A stretch of DNA of 54,990 nucleotides from Pseudomonadota bacterium (GCA_018241645.1 JAFEDL010000061.1:1-54990); one strand, 5' to 3'; positions 44,161 to 54,187 are shown, counted from the first letter of the stretch. Numbers and translations: made by a program. The notes: a model not told the origin generated them from the letters alone.

Positions 44161-45363
44161 ATGAACGCGCCCCTCAAGCTCGATACGCCGGTGGAACGCA
44201 TCCGCGCCTTCCACGCCGAACTGACCGGCATCCGTCACGACATCCACGCCCATCCCGAACTCGGATTCACGGAGCAGCGCACGTCCGACCTTGTGGCGGC
44301 AAAGCTCGAGGGGTGGGGGGTGGAGGTTCACCGCGGGTTGGCCAAGACCGGCCTTGTCGGCGTGATCAAGGGCCGCAAGTCCTCCAGCGGCCGGGCTGTG
44401 GGCCTGCGCGCCGACATGGACTGCCTGCCGATGCATGAACTGAACTCGATGCCGTACAAGTCGGTCAATCCCGGCTGCATGCACGCCTGCGGCCATGACG
44501 GCCACACCACGATGCTGCTTGGCGCGGGCCGCTACCTGGCCGAAACCCGCAATTTCGACGGCACCGCGTATCTGATTTTCCAGCCCGCCGAAGAGGGCGG
44601 TGGCGGCGGCAAGGTGATGATCGACGACGGCCTGTTCGAGCGCTTCCCCGCCAACGAGATTTACGCGCTGCACAACTGGCCGAGCCTGCCGCCCGGCAAG
44701 ATCGCCGTGCGGCCCGGTCCGGTAATGGCGGCTACCGACGACATCAAGATCACGGTCCGCGGCAAGGGCGGGCATGGCGCCATGCCGCACCAGGGCGTGG
44801 ATCCGGTGGTTGCCGCCGCGCACATCATCACTGCGCTGCAGACCGTGGCGAGCCGCAACGTCAGCCCGGTGGATGCCGTGGTGGTGAGCATGTGCTCGAT
44901 GCAGACCAGCCAGCTTGGCGCGAACAACGTGATCCCGGACGCGGTGATGCTGCGCGGAACCGTCCGCAGTTTCCGGCCCGAGACGCGCGATCTTGCCGAG
45001 AGGCGCGTCCGGGAGATCGTATCCGGCATCGCCGGCGCCATGGGCGGGTCGTCCGAGATCGAATACCACCGCAACTACCCGGCGACGATCAACACCGAAC
45101 GCGAAGCGCGGTTCGCGGCCCAGGTCGGCGCAAGGATCTTCGGCGCGGAAAATGTGGTTACCGACGCCGACCCGACAATGGGCGGCGAGGACTTTTCCTA
45201 CATGCTGCAGGTCCGTCCCGGCGCGTACGTGTTCCTCGGCCAGGGCGGCGGCCCGATGAGCTGCTTCCTGCACAACCCGAATTACGACTTCAACGACGAC
45301 GTCATCCCGATGGGCGCGGGCTATCTCGCTGCGCTGGTCGAGGAATCACTGCCGATCAAGTAG
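44161..45363 (+). CDS. M20-family amidohydrolase (hippurate/N-acyl-amino-acid hydrolase type)
   Basis: A 400-residue cytoplasmic metallohydrolase of the M20D group. Metal ligands are recognisable in RADMDCLPMHE, MHACGHDGHTTMLLGAG and QPAEEGGGGGK, with the dimerisation domain GGHGAMPHQGVDPVVAAAHI and a C-terminal His in SCFLHNPNYDFNDD. Family members cleave N-acyl or N-aroyl amino acids and some peptides. I use ATG 44161 because AGGAG (44150-44154) is correctly spaced; an ATG at 44155 is too close. It lies inside a peptide-type ABC importer operon, so it probably processes the imported substrate. Confidence 0.93.
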   Translation: MNAPLKLDTPVERIRAFHAELTGIRHDIHAHPELGFTEQRTSDLVAAKLEGWGVEVHRGLAKTGLVGVIKGRKSSSGRAVGLRADMDCLPMHELNSMPYKSVNPGCMHACGHDGHTTMLLGAGRYLAETRNFDGTAYLIFQPAEEGGGGGKVMIDDGLFERFPANEIYALHNWPSLPPGKIAVRPGPVMAATDDIKITVRGKGGHGAMPHQGVDPVVAAAHIITALQTVASRNVSPVDAVVVSMCSMQTSQLGANNVIPDAVMLRGTVRSFRPETRDLAERRVREIVSGIAGAMGGSSEIEYHRNYPATINTEREARFAAQVGARIFGAENVVTDADPTMGGEDFSYMLQVRPGAYVFLGQGGGPMSCFLHNPNYDFNDDVIPMGAGYLAALVEESLPIK

Positions 45364-45376
45364 GGACCAAGGGGAG

Positions 45377-46957
45377 ATGAACATGAAGATTTCACGCTTG
45401 CTCGCCGCCGCCGTTGCGGCGCTTTCGGTGGCCGCATTTTCAGCCCAGGCCGCGACCCTCAAGTGGGCCGCGCAGAACGACATACTCACGCTGGACCCGC
45501 ACTCCCAGAACCACTCCACGACGCACAGCCTCCTGCAGCACGCGTACGAGGGCCTCGTTCGCTACACGAAGGACTTCCAGGTGGAGCCCTGCCTCGCCAC
45601 GAGCTGGCAGCAGGTTTCCCCGACGCAGTGGCGGTTCACGCTGCGCAAAGGCGTGAAGTTCCACGACGGCTCCCCGTTCACGGCCGACGACGTGGTGTTT
45701 TCCTACGGCCGCATCATCCAGCCGCAGGGCACCAACCAGATCTACGTGACCGGCGTGAAGGAGGTGAAGAAGGTCGACGACTACACCGTGGACATGATCC
45801 TGTCCGGGCCCAACCCCGTCCTGCTCCGCCTGCTCGTGGATTTCCGCATCATGAGCAAGGCCTGGTCGGTGAAGAACAAGTCCGAGAACATCCAGGATTA
45901 CAAGGCGCGCGAGGAAACCTACGCCTCCCGCAATGCGAACGGCACCGGGCCCTACATCGTCAAGCTCTGGGAACCCGACAAGCGGCTGGTATTGGCGGCC
46001 AACCCGGCCTGGTGGGACAAGATCCAGGGCAACGTTACCGACGTGATCTACACGCCCATCAAGGCGGACGCCACCCGCGTCGCCGCGCTCCTGGCCGGCG
46101 ACGTCGACCTGGTCACTGACCTGCCGACCCAGGACGTGACCCGCCTGCGCGGCGACCAGAAGCTGAAGGTCCTCGACGGCGTCGAGGTGCGCACAATCTT
46201 CATCGGGATGGACCAGTTCAGCCCGGAACTCCTCTACTCCAACATCAAGGGCAAGAACCCGTTCAAGGACATCCGGGTGCGCAAGGCTCTGAACATTTCC
46301 GTCGATCGCGACGCGATCAAGCGCGTGACCATGCGCGGCCTGTCCATCCCGGCGGCTATCATGGTCGCGCCCGGCGTGCACGGCCACACCGCCGAGCTGG
46401 ACAAGGTGACGCCGGTCGACGTCGAAGGCGCAAAGAAGCTGCTGGCCGAGGCCGGGTATCCGAACGGTTTCGAATTCGGCCTGGACTGCCCGAACAACCG
46501 GTACGTGAACGACGAGGAGATCTGCCAGGCACTGGTCGGCATGTGGGGAAGGGTCGGGCTCAAGGTCAAGCTGAACGCGCAGCCCATGGCCAGCTTCATC
46601 GCCAAGGTGCAGAACTTCGACCACAGCGCCTACATGCTGGGCTGGGGCGTGGCCACTTTCGATGCCCACTACACCCTCCAGTCCCTCGTGCACACCAAGA
46701 CCAAGGGGGCCGACGGCAGCTTCAACCTGGGCCGCTTCAGCGACGCCAAGCTCGACGCGCTGATCGACGGCGCCGCGGTAGAGATGGACGTGAAGAAGCG
46801 CGACGCCATGCTGAAGGAAGGGCTCACCATGACCCGCGACAACTACTACTACGTGCCGCTGCACCACCAGCTGCGCCCGTGGGCGATGAAGAAGAACGTG
46901 ACCACGATCTACAAGTCCGACGACCGGCAGGAATCGCGCTACGCACGCGTGGAGTGA
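45377..46957 (+). CDS. Periplasmic substrate-binding protein, SBP family 5 (DppA/OppA type)
   Basis: A 526-residue exported binding protein of the dipeptide/oligopeptide class. It has a signal peptide (ISRLLAAAVAALSVAAFSAQA, cleaved before ATLKW) and the family stretches LTLDPHSQNHSTTHSLLQHA, WRFTLRKGVKFHDGSPFTAD and VRKALNISVDRDAIKRVTM. Either ATG 45377 or 45383 could be used; AAGGGGA upstream is better spaced for the second. The ligand cannot be deduced from sequence; the neighbouring amidohydrolase suggests an acylated amino acid or peptide. Confidence 0.95.
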   Translation: MNMKISRLLAAAVAALSVAAFSAQAATLKWAAQNDILTLDPHSQNHSTTHSLLQHAYEGLVRYTKDFQVEPCLATSWQQVSPTQWRFTLRKGVKFHDGSPFTADDVVFSYGRIIQPQGTNQIYVTGVKEVKKVDDYTVDMILSGPNPVLLRLLVDFRIMSKAWSVKNKSENIQDYKAREETYASRNANGTGPYIVKLWEPDKRLVLAANPAWWDKIQGNVTDVIYTPIKADATRVAALLAGDVDLVTDLPTQDVTRLRGDQKLKVLDGVEVRTIFIGMDQFSPELLYSNIKGKNPFKDIRVRKALNISVDRDAIKRVTMRGLSIPAAIMVAPGVHGHTAELDKVTPVDVEGAKKLLAEAGYPNGFEFGLDCPNNRYVNDEEICQALVGMWGRVGLKVKLNAQPMASFIAKVQNFDHSAYMLGWGVATFDAHYTLQSLVHTKTKGADGSFNLGRFSDAKLDALIDGAAVEMDVKKRDAMLKEGLTMTRDNYYYVPLHHQLRPWAMKKNVTTIYKSDDRQESRYARVE

Positions 46958-46994
46958 AGCGCCCCGCACAGGAACCGAGAGAGCTCCGCGCTGA

Positions 46995-47921
46995 ATGAAG
47001 GCAAAGGCCGGCGCGTGGCTGCGGCGCACCTGGGAACATGACCTCGCCTGGGGGTTCCGCCGCTCGCCGGTCACCGTCGCAGCCGCGTTCCTGACGCTGG
47101 TGTGCGTGGGGGGCGCGGTATTCGCGCCCTGGATTGCCCCGCACAACCCGTTCGACAGTGCGAGCCTCGTCCTGACCGACGGCTTTACCCCGCCGGCCTG
47201 GGTCGCGGGCGGGCGCATGGAATACCTGCTCGGCACGGATGACCAGGGGCGGGACATGCTTTCGACGATCATGTACGGCTCGCGGGTTTCCCTTGCGGTC
47301 GGCCTCGCATCGGTACTGTTTTCCATGGTGCTGGGCGTCGGGCTCGGGCTCGTCTCGGGCTACGTGGGCGGCCGGTTGGACGCATTCATCATGCGGGTGG
47401 CGGACATCCAGCTGTCCTTCCCCGCGATCCTGATCGCGCTGCTGATCGACGGCGTTGCGCGCGTTGCCCTGCCGCGCGACACGCATGACCAGATCGCGAT
47501 CTACGTGCTGATCCTCGCGATCGGCGTTTCCGGCTGGGTGCAGTACGCGCGCACCGTGCGCGGCTCGACCCTCGTGGAACGCAGCAAGGAGTACGTCCAG
47601 GCGGCCCGCGTGATCGGACGCAGCCAGGCGTCGATAATGCTCCGCCATGTGCTGCCCAACGTCATGGGACCGGTGCTGGTGATCGCGACCATCCATATTG
47701 CCACCGCGATCATCACCGAGGCGACCCTGTCCTACCTTGGCGTGGGCGTGCCGGCGACGCAACCGTCGCTGGGGACCCTGATACGCGTCGGCAACGATTT
47801 TCTGCTGTCGGGCGAATGGTGGATCACCGTGTTCCCCGGCCTCGCGCTGATCGTGCTGGTGCTGTCGGTGAACCTGCTGGGGGACTGGCTGCGCGATGCG
47901 CTCAACCCGAAACTGCGCTGA
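46995..47921 (+). CDS. Oligopeptide-type ABC transporter permease (DppC-like)
   Basis: Second permease of the importer, 308 residues. It has the DppC/OppC N-terminal extension and helix (VTVAAAFLTLVCVGGAVFAP), LLGTDDQGRDMLSTIMYGSR, six membrane segments in total and the EAA loop (EYVQAARVIGRSQASIMLRH). It is followed after 11 bases by the first ATPase. Confidence 0.95.
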   Translation: MKAKAGAWLRRTWEHDLAWGFRRSPVTVAAAFLTLVCVGGAVFAPWIAPHNPFDSASLVLTDGFTPPAWVAGGRMEYLLGTDDQGRDMLSTIMYGSRVSLAVGLASVLFSMVLGVGLGLVSGYVGGRLDAFIMRVADIQLSFPAILIALLIDGVARVALPRDTHDQIAIYVLILAIGVSGWVQYARTVRGSTLVERSKEYVQAARVIGRSQASIMLRHVLPNVMGPVLVIATIHIATAIITEATLSYLGVGVPATQPSLGTLIRVGNDFLLSGEWWITVFPGLALIVLVLSVNLLGDWLRDALNPKLR

Positions 47922-47932
47922 ACCCCCGGCCA

Positions 47933-48898
47933 ATGGCTGAACCGCTGCTATCGGTGCGCAACCTGCGCGTCGAATTCCCGACGCGCCACGGAACCCTCAT
48001 CGCCGTGGATGACCTGTCATTCGACATCGCGCCCGGCGAAATCCTCGGCGTGGTCGGCGAGTCCGGCGCCGGAAAGTCGCTGACCGGCATGGCCATCATC
48101 GGACTGCTGGAACCCCCGGGGCGGATAGCAGCAGGCGAAATCCGGCTCGAGGGCGAGAGGATCGACGCCCTGCCTGCCGAGGCCATGCGCCGGATCCGGG
48201 GCAAGCGCATCGGCGCAATCTTCCAGGACCCGCTGACCTCGCTCAACCCGCTCTTCACGATCGGCGAGCAGCTGGTAGAGACCATCCTTACCCACCTGGA
48301 CATGAGCGAGCGGCAGGCGCGCGATCGCGCAATCGAGCTGCTCGCCGAGGTTGGAATTCCGGCTCCCGAGCTGCGCATCGACAACTACCCGCACCACTTC
48401 TCGGGCGGCATGCGGCAGCGGGTGGTGATCGCGCTTGCCCTGTGCGCGCGGCCCCGGCTGATCGTCGCCGACGAGCCGACCACGGCGCTCGACGTATCCA
48501 TCCAGGCCCAGATCATCGAACTGCTCCGCAAGCTCGCACGCGAGAACGGCGCCGCCGTCATGCTGATTACCCACGACATGGGCGTGATCGCCGAGACCGC
48601 CGACCGGGTGGCGGTCATGTACGCGGGGCGCCTGGCGGAGATCGGCCCGGTCAAGGAGGTGATCCACGCCCCGCACCACCCCTATACGAGCGGGTTGATG
48701 AGTTCGATCCCGAAGCTCGGCGAAGGGCGCGAGACCCTCGCGCAGATCGACGGCGCAATGCCGCGGCTCACGGCCATTCCTCCGGGATGCGCCTTCAACC
48801 CGCGATGCCCGAAGCGCTTCGACAGGTGCACTGCGGAACGGCCCTCGCCCCTGCCGGCGGGCACCACTGAAGCGGCGTGCTGGCTGTATGCGCGCTGA
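47933..48898 (+). CDS. Oligopeptide-type ABC transporter ATPase (DppD-like)
   Basis: A 321-residue ATPase from ATG 47933; the longer open frame overlaps the permease and is not conserved. It shows Walker [12 protein letters not shown], signature [15 protein letters not shown], Walker [14 protein letters not shown] and H-loop [10 protein letters not shown]. The C-terminal oligopeptide-transporter extension with cysteines is present ([20 protein letters not shown]). This extension in related DppD proteins binds an Fe-S cluster. The gene overlaps the next by 11 bases. Confidence 0.95.
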   Translation: MAEPLLSVRNLRVEFPTRHGTLIAVDDLSFDIAPGEILGVVGESGAGKSLTGMAIIGLLEPPGRIAAGEIRLEGERIDALPAEAMRRIRGKRIGAIFQDPLTSLNPLFTIGEQLVETILTHLDMSERQARDRAIELLAEVGIPAPELRIDNYPHHFSGGMRQRVVIALALCARPRLIVADEPTTALDVSIQAQIIELLRKLARENGAAVMLITHDMGVIAETADRVAVMYAGRLAEIGPVKEVIHAPHHPYTSGLMSSIPKLGEGRETLAQIDGAMPRLTAIPPGCAFNPRCPKRFDRCTAERPSPLPAGTTEAACWLYAR

Positions 48899-49886
48899 TA
48901 CGCTGCTGGAGCTGGCGGACGTCGATCGGGAGTTCGACGTGTCGCGCCCCTGGCTCAATCGCCTGCTCGAGGGCGAGCCGCGCCGCAGCCTGCGCGCCGT
49001 CGATGGCGTTTCCTTCTCGATCCGCCGCGGCGAGACCCTGGCCCTGGTGGGCGAATCCGGCTGCGGCAAGTCGACGGTCGCGCGCATGATCGTGGGCCTG
49101 TATGCGCCCTCGCGCGGGCGCATCGTGTTCGAAGGCGCCGACCTGGCGGACCCGGCCTCGGCACCCCTGCGGCGGCGCATGCAGATGATCTTCCAGGATC
49201 CCTATGCCAGCCTCAACCCGCGCTGGCGCGTCCGGGACATCGTCGCCGAACCGATCGTGGCCCACGGGATGGCCCCGGATGCGCACGCACTGGCCGCCCG
49301 CGTGGCCGAACTGCTTACCCAGGTAGGCCTCGCCCCGGAAGACGGGGGCAAATTTCCGCATGAATTCTCCGGCGGCCAGCGGCAGCGGATCTCGATCGCG
49401 CGCGCACTGTCCTCGAATCCGGAGTTCCTCGTGTGCGACGAGCCGACCTCGGCGCTCGACGTCTCGGTGCAGGCGCAGATCCTCAACCTGATGAAGGACC
49501 TCCAGCAGCGCCTGGGGCTGACCTACCTGTTCATTTCGCACAACCTGGCGGTAGTGGCCCACGTCGCCACGCGCGTGGGCGTCATGTACCTGGGCAGGCT
49601 GGTCGAGGTGGCGGACGCGAAGGACCTGTTCGAGCGGCCGCGCCACCCGTACACACGCATGTTGATCGATGCCATTCCCGACATTGAGATGAGCGGCCGG
49701 CCGCGCACGCCCGTGGCCGGGGAGGTCCCGAGCCCGCTGGCCCCGCCTTCGGGATGCGCATTCAATCCGCGCTGCCCCCACGCCAACGACCGCTGTCGTG
49801 CCGAGCGTCCCGCTTCGCACGCACTGCCCGGGGGCCGGTCGGTGGCCTGCCACGCCGTAGAGGAAGACCGGATCCCGGATCTCTGA
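48888..49886 (+). CDS. Oligopeptide-type ABC transporter ATPase (DppF-like)
   Basis: Second ATPase of the importer, 332 residues. Walker A GESGCGKSTVAR, signature FSGGQRQRISIARAL, Walker B FLVCDEPTSALDV and H-loop ISHNLAVVAH are intact, and the C-terminus again has [20 protein letters not shown]. The N-terminal VDREFDVSRPWLNRLLEG matches DppF/OppF proteins, which have an extended first loop. It ends the operon and converges on the AsmA-like gene after 35 bases. Confidence 0.95.
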   Translation: MRADTLLELADVDREFDVSRPWLNRLLEGEPRRSLRAVDGVSFSIRRGETLALVGESGCGKSTVARMIVGLYAPSRGRIVFEGADLADPASAPLRRRMQMIFQDPYASLNPRWRVRDIVAEPIVAHGMAPDAHALAARVAELLTQVGLAPEDGGKFPHEFSGGQRQRISIARALSSNPEFLVCDEPTSALDVSVQAQILNLMKDLQQRLGLTYLFISHNLAVVAHVATRVGVMYLGRLVEVADAKDLFERPRHPYTRMLIDAIPDIEMSGRPRTPVAGEVPSPLAPPSGCAFNPRCPHANDRCRAERPASHALPGGRSVACHAVEEDRIPDL

Positions 49887-49921
49887 GGCAAGGCGGCGCC
49901 CCGCAGACTAGCAACTGCGCA

Positions 49922-52048
49922 TCACTTCCCGAACAGGCCCTTGAGCTTGTCCTTCACGCCCCCGGTGGCCGACTTGAGCGTGTCGGTAACCGTTCCCGCC
50001 GCCCCCCCGACGGCGCCGCCCAGGCTGCCCAGCACTCCGGAAAAATCGATGTGCCAGCTCGGCCTGTCGAACGTGCCGGACAGCTTTACGGGGACCGTGA
50101 TACCCGCAACGTTGGCCGCGCCGCCTTGGCCCTTGCCAGTTGCCGCAAGGGTCGCCTTGGCGGTGTAGTCGAGCGTCGAGTTGCCGATGTCTATGTTCCC
50201 CGCCCCGCTGAGGCGCAGGAACGGCGAGGCCGCTTTCAGGTCGTCATTGTGCGCAATGCCATTCCTGATCGAAAAGCTGGCGCTCATTTCGGTGAAGTCG
50301 GTCTGCTTCGTGCTGTCGCCCGCCGCCTGGGAGGACTTGGAGCCCAGGTTCGCCTTGAAATTGCGCACGCTTTCGGCGAGGTTGATGCCCTTGATCGCCC
50401 CATCCTTGACCTCCAACCGTGCGCTGCCGGCCAGCGCCTTCTTCAGCGCGGTCACCGTCGTCCCGGTCGCGGAAACGTCCAGCTTGAGGTTGCCGCGGCC
50501 GTCGAGCACGTCCTTCTTCGCCACGTCACGCAGCAAGGGGCCGAGCGTGACGCCCGTCACCGTATCCTTGGTCTCGAAGCGATAGGAATTCGCGTCCACC
50601 GACAAGCTGCCGGCGAGCCTGCCGCCATACAGGTCGGCGGAATAGGGCGACACGTCCAGCTTGCCGCCGGCCAGCTTGATCTCCGCCTTCACATTTCCGA
50701 CCGATGCGCCGTTCGCCTTCAGCGCGCCGACCTGCACCTTGCCGGAAAGCGCAGGGCCTTTGAGCCCCGCAAGGTCTATCCGGGCCTCGGGCCTGGTTTC
50801 ACCCGCAGGTTTAGGGGCGATGTAGCGATCCAGGTTGAGCTTGTCGACATCCAGGTCGAAGGTGGCGTGCAGCGGAGCCAGCTTCGACGCCGCAAATTTC
50901 GCATGGATGCTCGATTCGTCGAACTTCGTCTTTACGTCCGCCGACGCCGATTGCTTCGCCAGGTTCGCCTTGAATTCGGCCGATATCGGCAGGGTTACCG
51001 ACTTCTGCGGGATCGCGGGCCCCGCAAACGTCAGGTTGGCGACGAACTTCGGCAATGCCCATGTCCTATCGGAAAGGCTCGCACTGACCGGCGTCTCGAT
51101 CCGGCCCCTGACGGAATTGCCTTCGGCGGCGGCGTCGATATCGAGGATGATCGAAGCGATCGAAAAAGCCGATCCGGATCCTTCGAGCCCGGCGATCCTG
51201 AGCTTCGCGTCCACGTTGCGCCGCGGCCCCTTCATGGCCAGTTCACCATTGACGGCGGAGCCGGATGCCTTTGCAGGCGTGATGCTCACTTGCGGGGCGG
51301 ACAACGTCGCGGACAGTGCGTCCTTGTCCACAGTGCCTTTCGCTTGGAATGCGAGCCCCGCAACTTCGAAGGTTTCCTTGGCGAGGTTCACGCCCAGGCG
51401 GCCCGCAAGGCTTGCCCTGACGTCGAGCAAGGGATTGCTTCCTTTCACGTGGGCCGAAAAGGAGACGGGCGAGGGTTCCGCGTCGGCCAGCCGCCCGGTC
51501 TTCAGGTTCATATCGGCGAGCATTGCGGTCCGGCCGGTCGCCTCATCACGGAAGGAAACGTTCACCCGCTCGATGTCGATCGCCGCGATGCGCACCGATG
51601 GCCGGCGGTGGCGCCCTTCGGCCTGCGACTCGCCGGGACCAGCCCCGCCGGCCTTGCCGGACAGGTCGTCGGAATTCATGCGCCCGTCCTTCGCGCGTAC
51701 CAGGTTCAGCCTGAACCCGGCGACCGACAAGGCCTCCACCTCTATCGCCCCCGCCAGCAGCGGCATCACCCTTACCGCCACCCTTGCCGACTCGAGCGAC
51801 AGGAACTCCTTGTCGCTCGCCTTCTCCGACAGGCGCACCTTTCCCAGTTCGATTCCGGCCACGGGAAACAGCGTCAACTTCGGCGTTCCTTCGATGGACA
51901 GCGTCCGCTGGTGTTCGTCCTGCATCAACCGCTCGGCGCGCTGCTTTACGAACGCTCCGTCTACAAACACGCCCGCTGCAATCGCGCCGAGCACCGCAAG
52001 CAGCAGCACCCCGCCTGCGGTGTAGAGAAGAATCCGGACTGCCTTCAT
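49922..52048 (-). CDS. AsmA-family protein
   Basis: A 708-residue protein with one N-terminal membrane helix (ILLYTAGGVLLLAVLGAIAAG) and a very long periplasmic beta-rich part. The N-terminal AsmA domain starts TLSIEGTPKLTLFPVAGIELG, and the C-terminal AsmA-2-like region includes GRGNLKLDVSATGTTVTALK and LRLSGAGNIDIGNSTLDYTA. AsmA-like proteins belong to the bridge-like lipid-transfer superfamily and affect outer-membrane lipid balance, which would complement the mla and lpt genes in this window. The last 30 residues are Gly-rich. It is 21 bases downstream of the nucleotidase on the same strand. Confidence 0.92.
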   Translation of the reverse strand: MKAVRILLYTAGGVLLLAVLGAIAAGVFVDGAFVKQRAERLMQDEHQRTLSIEGTPKLTLFPVAGIELGKVRLSEKASDKEFLSLESARVAVRVMPLLAGAIEVEALSVAGFRLNLVRAKDGRMNSDDLSGKAGGAGPGESQAEGRHRRPSVRIAAIDIERVNVSFRDEATGRTAMLADMNLKTGRLADAEPSPVSFSAHVKGSNPLLDVRASLAGRLGVNLAKETFEVAGLAFQAKGTVDKDALSATLSAPQVSITPAKASGSAVNGELAMKGPRRNVDAKLRIAGLEGSGSAFSIASIILDIDAAAEGNSVRGRIETPVSASLSDRTWALPKFVANLTFAGPAIPQKSVTLPISAEFKANLAKQSASADVKTKFDESSIHAKFAASKLAPLHATFDLDVDKLNLDRYIAPKPAGETRPEARIDLAGLKGPALSGKVQVGALKANGASVGNVKAEIKLAGGKLDVSPYSADLYGGRLAGSLSVDANSYRFETKDTVTGVTLGPLLRDVAKKDVLDGRGNLKLDVSATGTTVTALKKALAGSARLEVKDGAIKGINLAESVRNFKANLGSKSSQAAGDSTKQTDFTEMSASFSIRNGIAHNDDLKAASPFLRLSGAGNIDIGNSTLDYTAKATLAATGKGQGGAANVAGITVPVKLSGTFDRPSWHIDFSGVLGSLGGAVGGAAGTVTDTLKSATGGVKDKLKGLFGK

Positions 52049-52069
52049 GGGGATGCTCCCTTGCTGTGC

Positions 52070-52981
52070 TCAGCTCTTTCTTCTTCGGTTGGAGACCCCG
52101 AACGGCACATGGCCCGTGGCCACGTGCCGTTGCGCGGATTCCACATGCCCGCGCTGGTCGTCGAAATAGATGTCGGGCTGGAACGCCGACAGGAAGGCGC
52201 TCTTGTCGAGGCCCCCCAGGAACATGGCCTCGTCCACGCCCACGTTCCAGTTCATGAGGGTTCGCACTGCACGCTCGTGGGCCGGCGCGCTGCGCGCGGT
52301 CACCAGCGCGGTGCGGATGCGCATCGGCACGGATGCGCCGGCGTTCTGTAGCCGGTGCAGTGCCTCCAGGAGCGGCTTGAACGGGCCGGGAGGGAGCGGC
52401 TTGAGCGCGTGCTCCGTTTCGTGCCGCTGGAACGCATCGAGCCCTTCGCTCTGGTACACCCGCTCCGCCTCGTCCGAGAAGAGCACCGCGTCCCCGTCAA
52501 ACGCGATTCGCACTTCGTCGCGATGCCGCTCATCCGGCTGCGCCGACTCGGGGATCACCCGGGCCGCCGGGAAATGCGCTTCGAGGGCCCCGCGCACGTC
52601 CTCCTCATTGGCGGACAGGAACAGGTTGGCGTGCAGGGCCTCGAGGTAGCGGTAGGCGTTGCGGCCCCGGGTAAACACGCCGCGCTCCAGTTTCAGCCCG
52701 GCGTGCTTGGCCGAGCGGAACACGCGCAGGCCGGAGACCGGGTCGTTCTTGGACAGGATCACCACTTCCACCCGCTGGGCATCGGCAGTGTTGAACGCCA
52801 GGAGCTTGCGCACCAGCGGGAACGCCACCCCGTGCTTGGCAGCCGCCTCCAGCCGTTCGAGCTGGAGTTCCATGTAGGCGCGGTCGCCGCTCCTTTCGAA
52901 GACCTTGTTCTCCTCCTCGAAGTCGAACAGGGCGCGCGAGGAGATGGCCACCACCAGCTTGCCGTCGAAGGATACCGCCAT
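52070..52981 (-). CDS. 5'-nucleotidase, cytosolic cN-I type (NT5C1 family)
   Basis: A 303-residue protein resembling cytosolic 5'-nucleotidase 1, which hydrolyses nucleoside monophosphates such as AMP. Supporting stretches are VAISSRALFDFEEENKVFE, VEVVILSKNDPVSGLRVFRS, RIAFDGDAVLFSDEAERVYQ and FLGGLDKSAFLSAFQPDIYF; the nucleophile is probably in the FDFEEEN or FDGDAVLFSD segment. Bacterial members are little studied. It could be co-transcribed with the AsmA-like gene, but no functional link is evident. Confidence 0.88.
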   Translation of the reverse strand: MAVSFDGKLVVAISSRALFDFEEENKVFERSGDRAYMELQLERLEAAAKHGVAFPLVRKLLAFNTADAQRVEVVILSKNDPVSGLRVFRSAKHAGLKLERGVFTRGRNAYRYLEALHANLFLSANEEDVRGALEAHFPAARVIPESAQPDERHRDEVRIAFDGDAVLFSDEAERVYQSEGLDAFQRHETEHALKPLPPGPFKPLLEALHRLQNAGASVPMRIRTALVTARSAPAHERAVRTLMNWNVGVDEAMFLGGLDKSAFLSAFQPDIYFDDQRGHVESAQRHVATGHVPFGVSNRRRKS

Positions 52982-53047
52982 CGGTTGGTCCGCCGCGCCG
53001 GGGAAGTGGCGCCTCAGGGCCGGATTGTACTGCGCCGGTGGATCGGC

Positions 53048-54136
53048 CTATTGCCGGGCGCCCTGCGCAACCGGGCCGGCGGAGGCCCGCCACTGCGCCA
53101 GGGTGCGCAGCCCGCTTGCAGGCGTCACGCCGCCGCGCAATGCGCCTGCCGCGGTCGCCCCCCAAAGGACTTCGTAGCCGGCAGGCAGTTCCCGGCTGTC
53201 CGGCGTGGAAAGCCAGAGGCGGTACACGAGGCGCTTCTTCTCCGGCTCGTCGAAGTCGACGATCGCAGTGCGCGAGTGGTACGTGACGTGATTGTTGAGC
53301 AGCTGGATGTCGCCGGGCTCCATGCGCGTCTGCAGGCACAGTTCCTCCGCGAGCGCGGCCAGCATGTCGAGGGCCTCGTCCTGCTCCTTGCGCAGCCGGG
53401 GCGTACCGTTGAATTTCTGCGCGGACTCGACATACGAGCGGGAGTACTGGCTGGTAAACCGGCCCTTGTGGTAGCCGAACACCGGGTTCACGTAGTACGG
53501 GAGTTCCCCCGCCACCTGTTCGTTCTGCCGGCTGTGGTAATAGTTTCCGAACAGCTCTTCGAGCAGGTCCGGCCGCCTTTCGAGCATGGCATTGTGGATC
53601 GCGGGCGTGCTGACGATCCGGCTCTCGCCGCCCTCCTTGCACTGGCGCGCGCACAACAGCGCGACCACGTCGCACCGGTCGGTGTGGAACCGCAGCGAAG
53701 AAGCCGTGCGATAGCCGCGGGAGTCGGGCCGACCGAGCTGCTCGCCATAGTCGCGCACCTCGGCGAAATACTCGCCCATCTTGTTCTGCGACACCGCCGT
53801 GCCCAGGTGCGCGCCTATGCCCCAGAGCACCCAGCGCAGGTCTTCCATGGAGAACGTGTCGGTCGGGATGCCGCGGATGTTTGCGATGCCGCAGCCGTAT
53901 TCAAGCGCATCCGAGATCGCGGCAAAGCGGCGCGACAGCACCGGGAGCGGGAAGTTCTCCGCGGTTACCGAGTACATGTCGGCCTGTGCCTCGCGCACCG
54001 CGCGGATGGCGCGCTGCAGGTCGGCGATCTCGTCCGCGGTGAGCACGTGGATCCAGTCGGTACGCTTGGCAAGGTCCGCACCAACCCAGACATCCGGGCC
54101 CGCCAGGGCCGTCCGGGCCGCTCCAGTTCCAGTCAT
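53048..54136 (-). CDS. TauD/TfdA-family Fe(II)/2-oxoglutarate dioxygenase
   Basis: A 362-residue dioxygenase (ATG 54136 with AGGAG ten bases upstream; a GTG at 54160 is an alternative). The iron-binding HxD is in SLRFHTDRCDVVAL, the distal His in LLNNHVTYHSR and the 2-oxoglutarate Arg probably in KKRLVYRLWLS. TauD-like enzymes hydroxylate small acids, amines and sulfonates; the substrate is unknown. It sits downstream of a RidA-family gene and an HpaB-like monooxygenase on the same strand, so the three may form a small catabolic unit. Confidence 0.88.
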   Translation of the reverse strand: MTGTGAARTALAGPDVWVGADLAKRTDWIHVLTADEIADLQRAIRAVREAQADMYSVTAENFPLPVLSRRFAAISDALEYGCGIANIRGIPTDTFSMEDLRWVLWGIGAHLGTAVSQNKMGEYFAEVRDYGEQLGRPDSRGYRTASSLRFHTDRCDVVALLCARQCKEGGESRIVSTPAIHNAMLERRPDLLEELFGNYYHSRQNEQVAGELPYYVNPVFGYHKGRFTSQYSRSYVESAQKFNGTPRLRKEQDEALDMLAALAEELCLQTRMEPGDIQLLNNHVTYHSRTAIVDFDEPEKKRLVYRLWLSTPDSRELPAGYEVLWGATAAGALRGGVTPASGLRTLAQWRASAGPVAQGARQ

Positions 54137-54187
54137 GGCAAATTGGCTCCTGTCATGCACTGCGTCCCTTCAGCCAGCCTGCGGCAC

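Noticed and set aside
43084-47326. Long minus-strand open frames of 729 and 628 codons
   Set aside because: Both are antisense to the peptide-type transporter operon, whose products are unmistakable.
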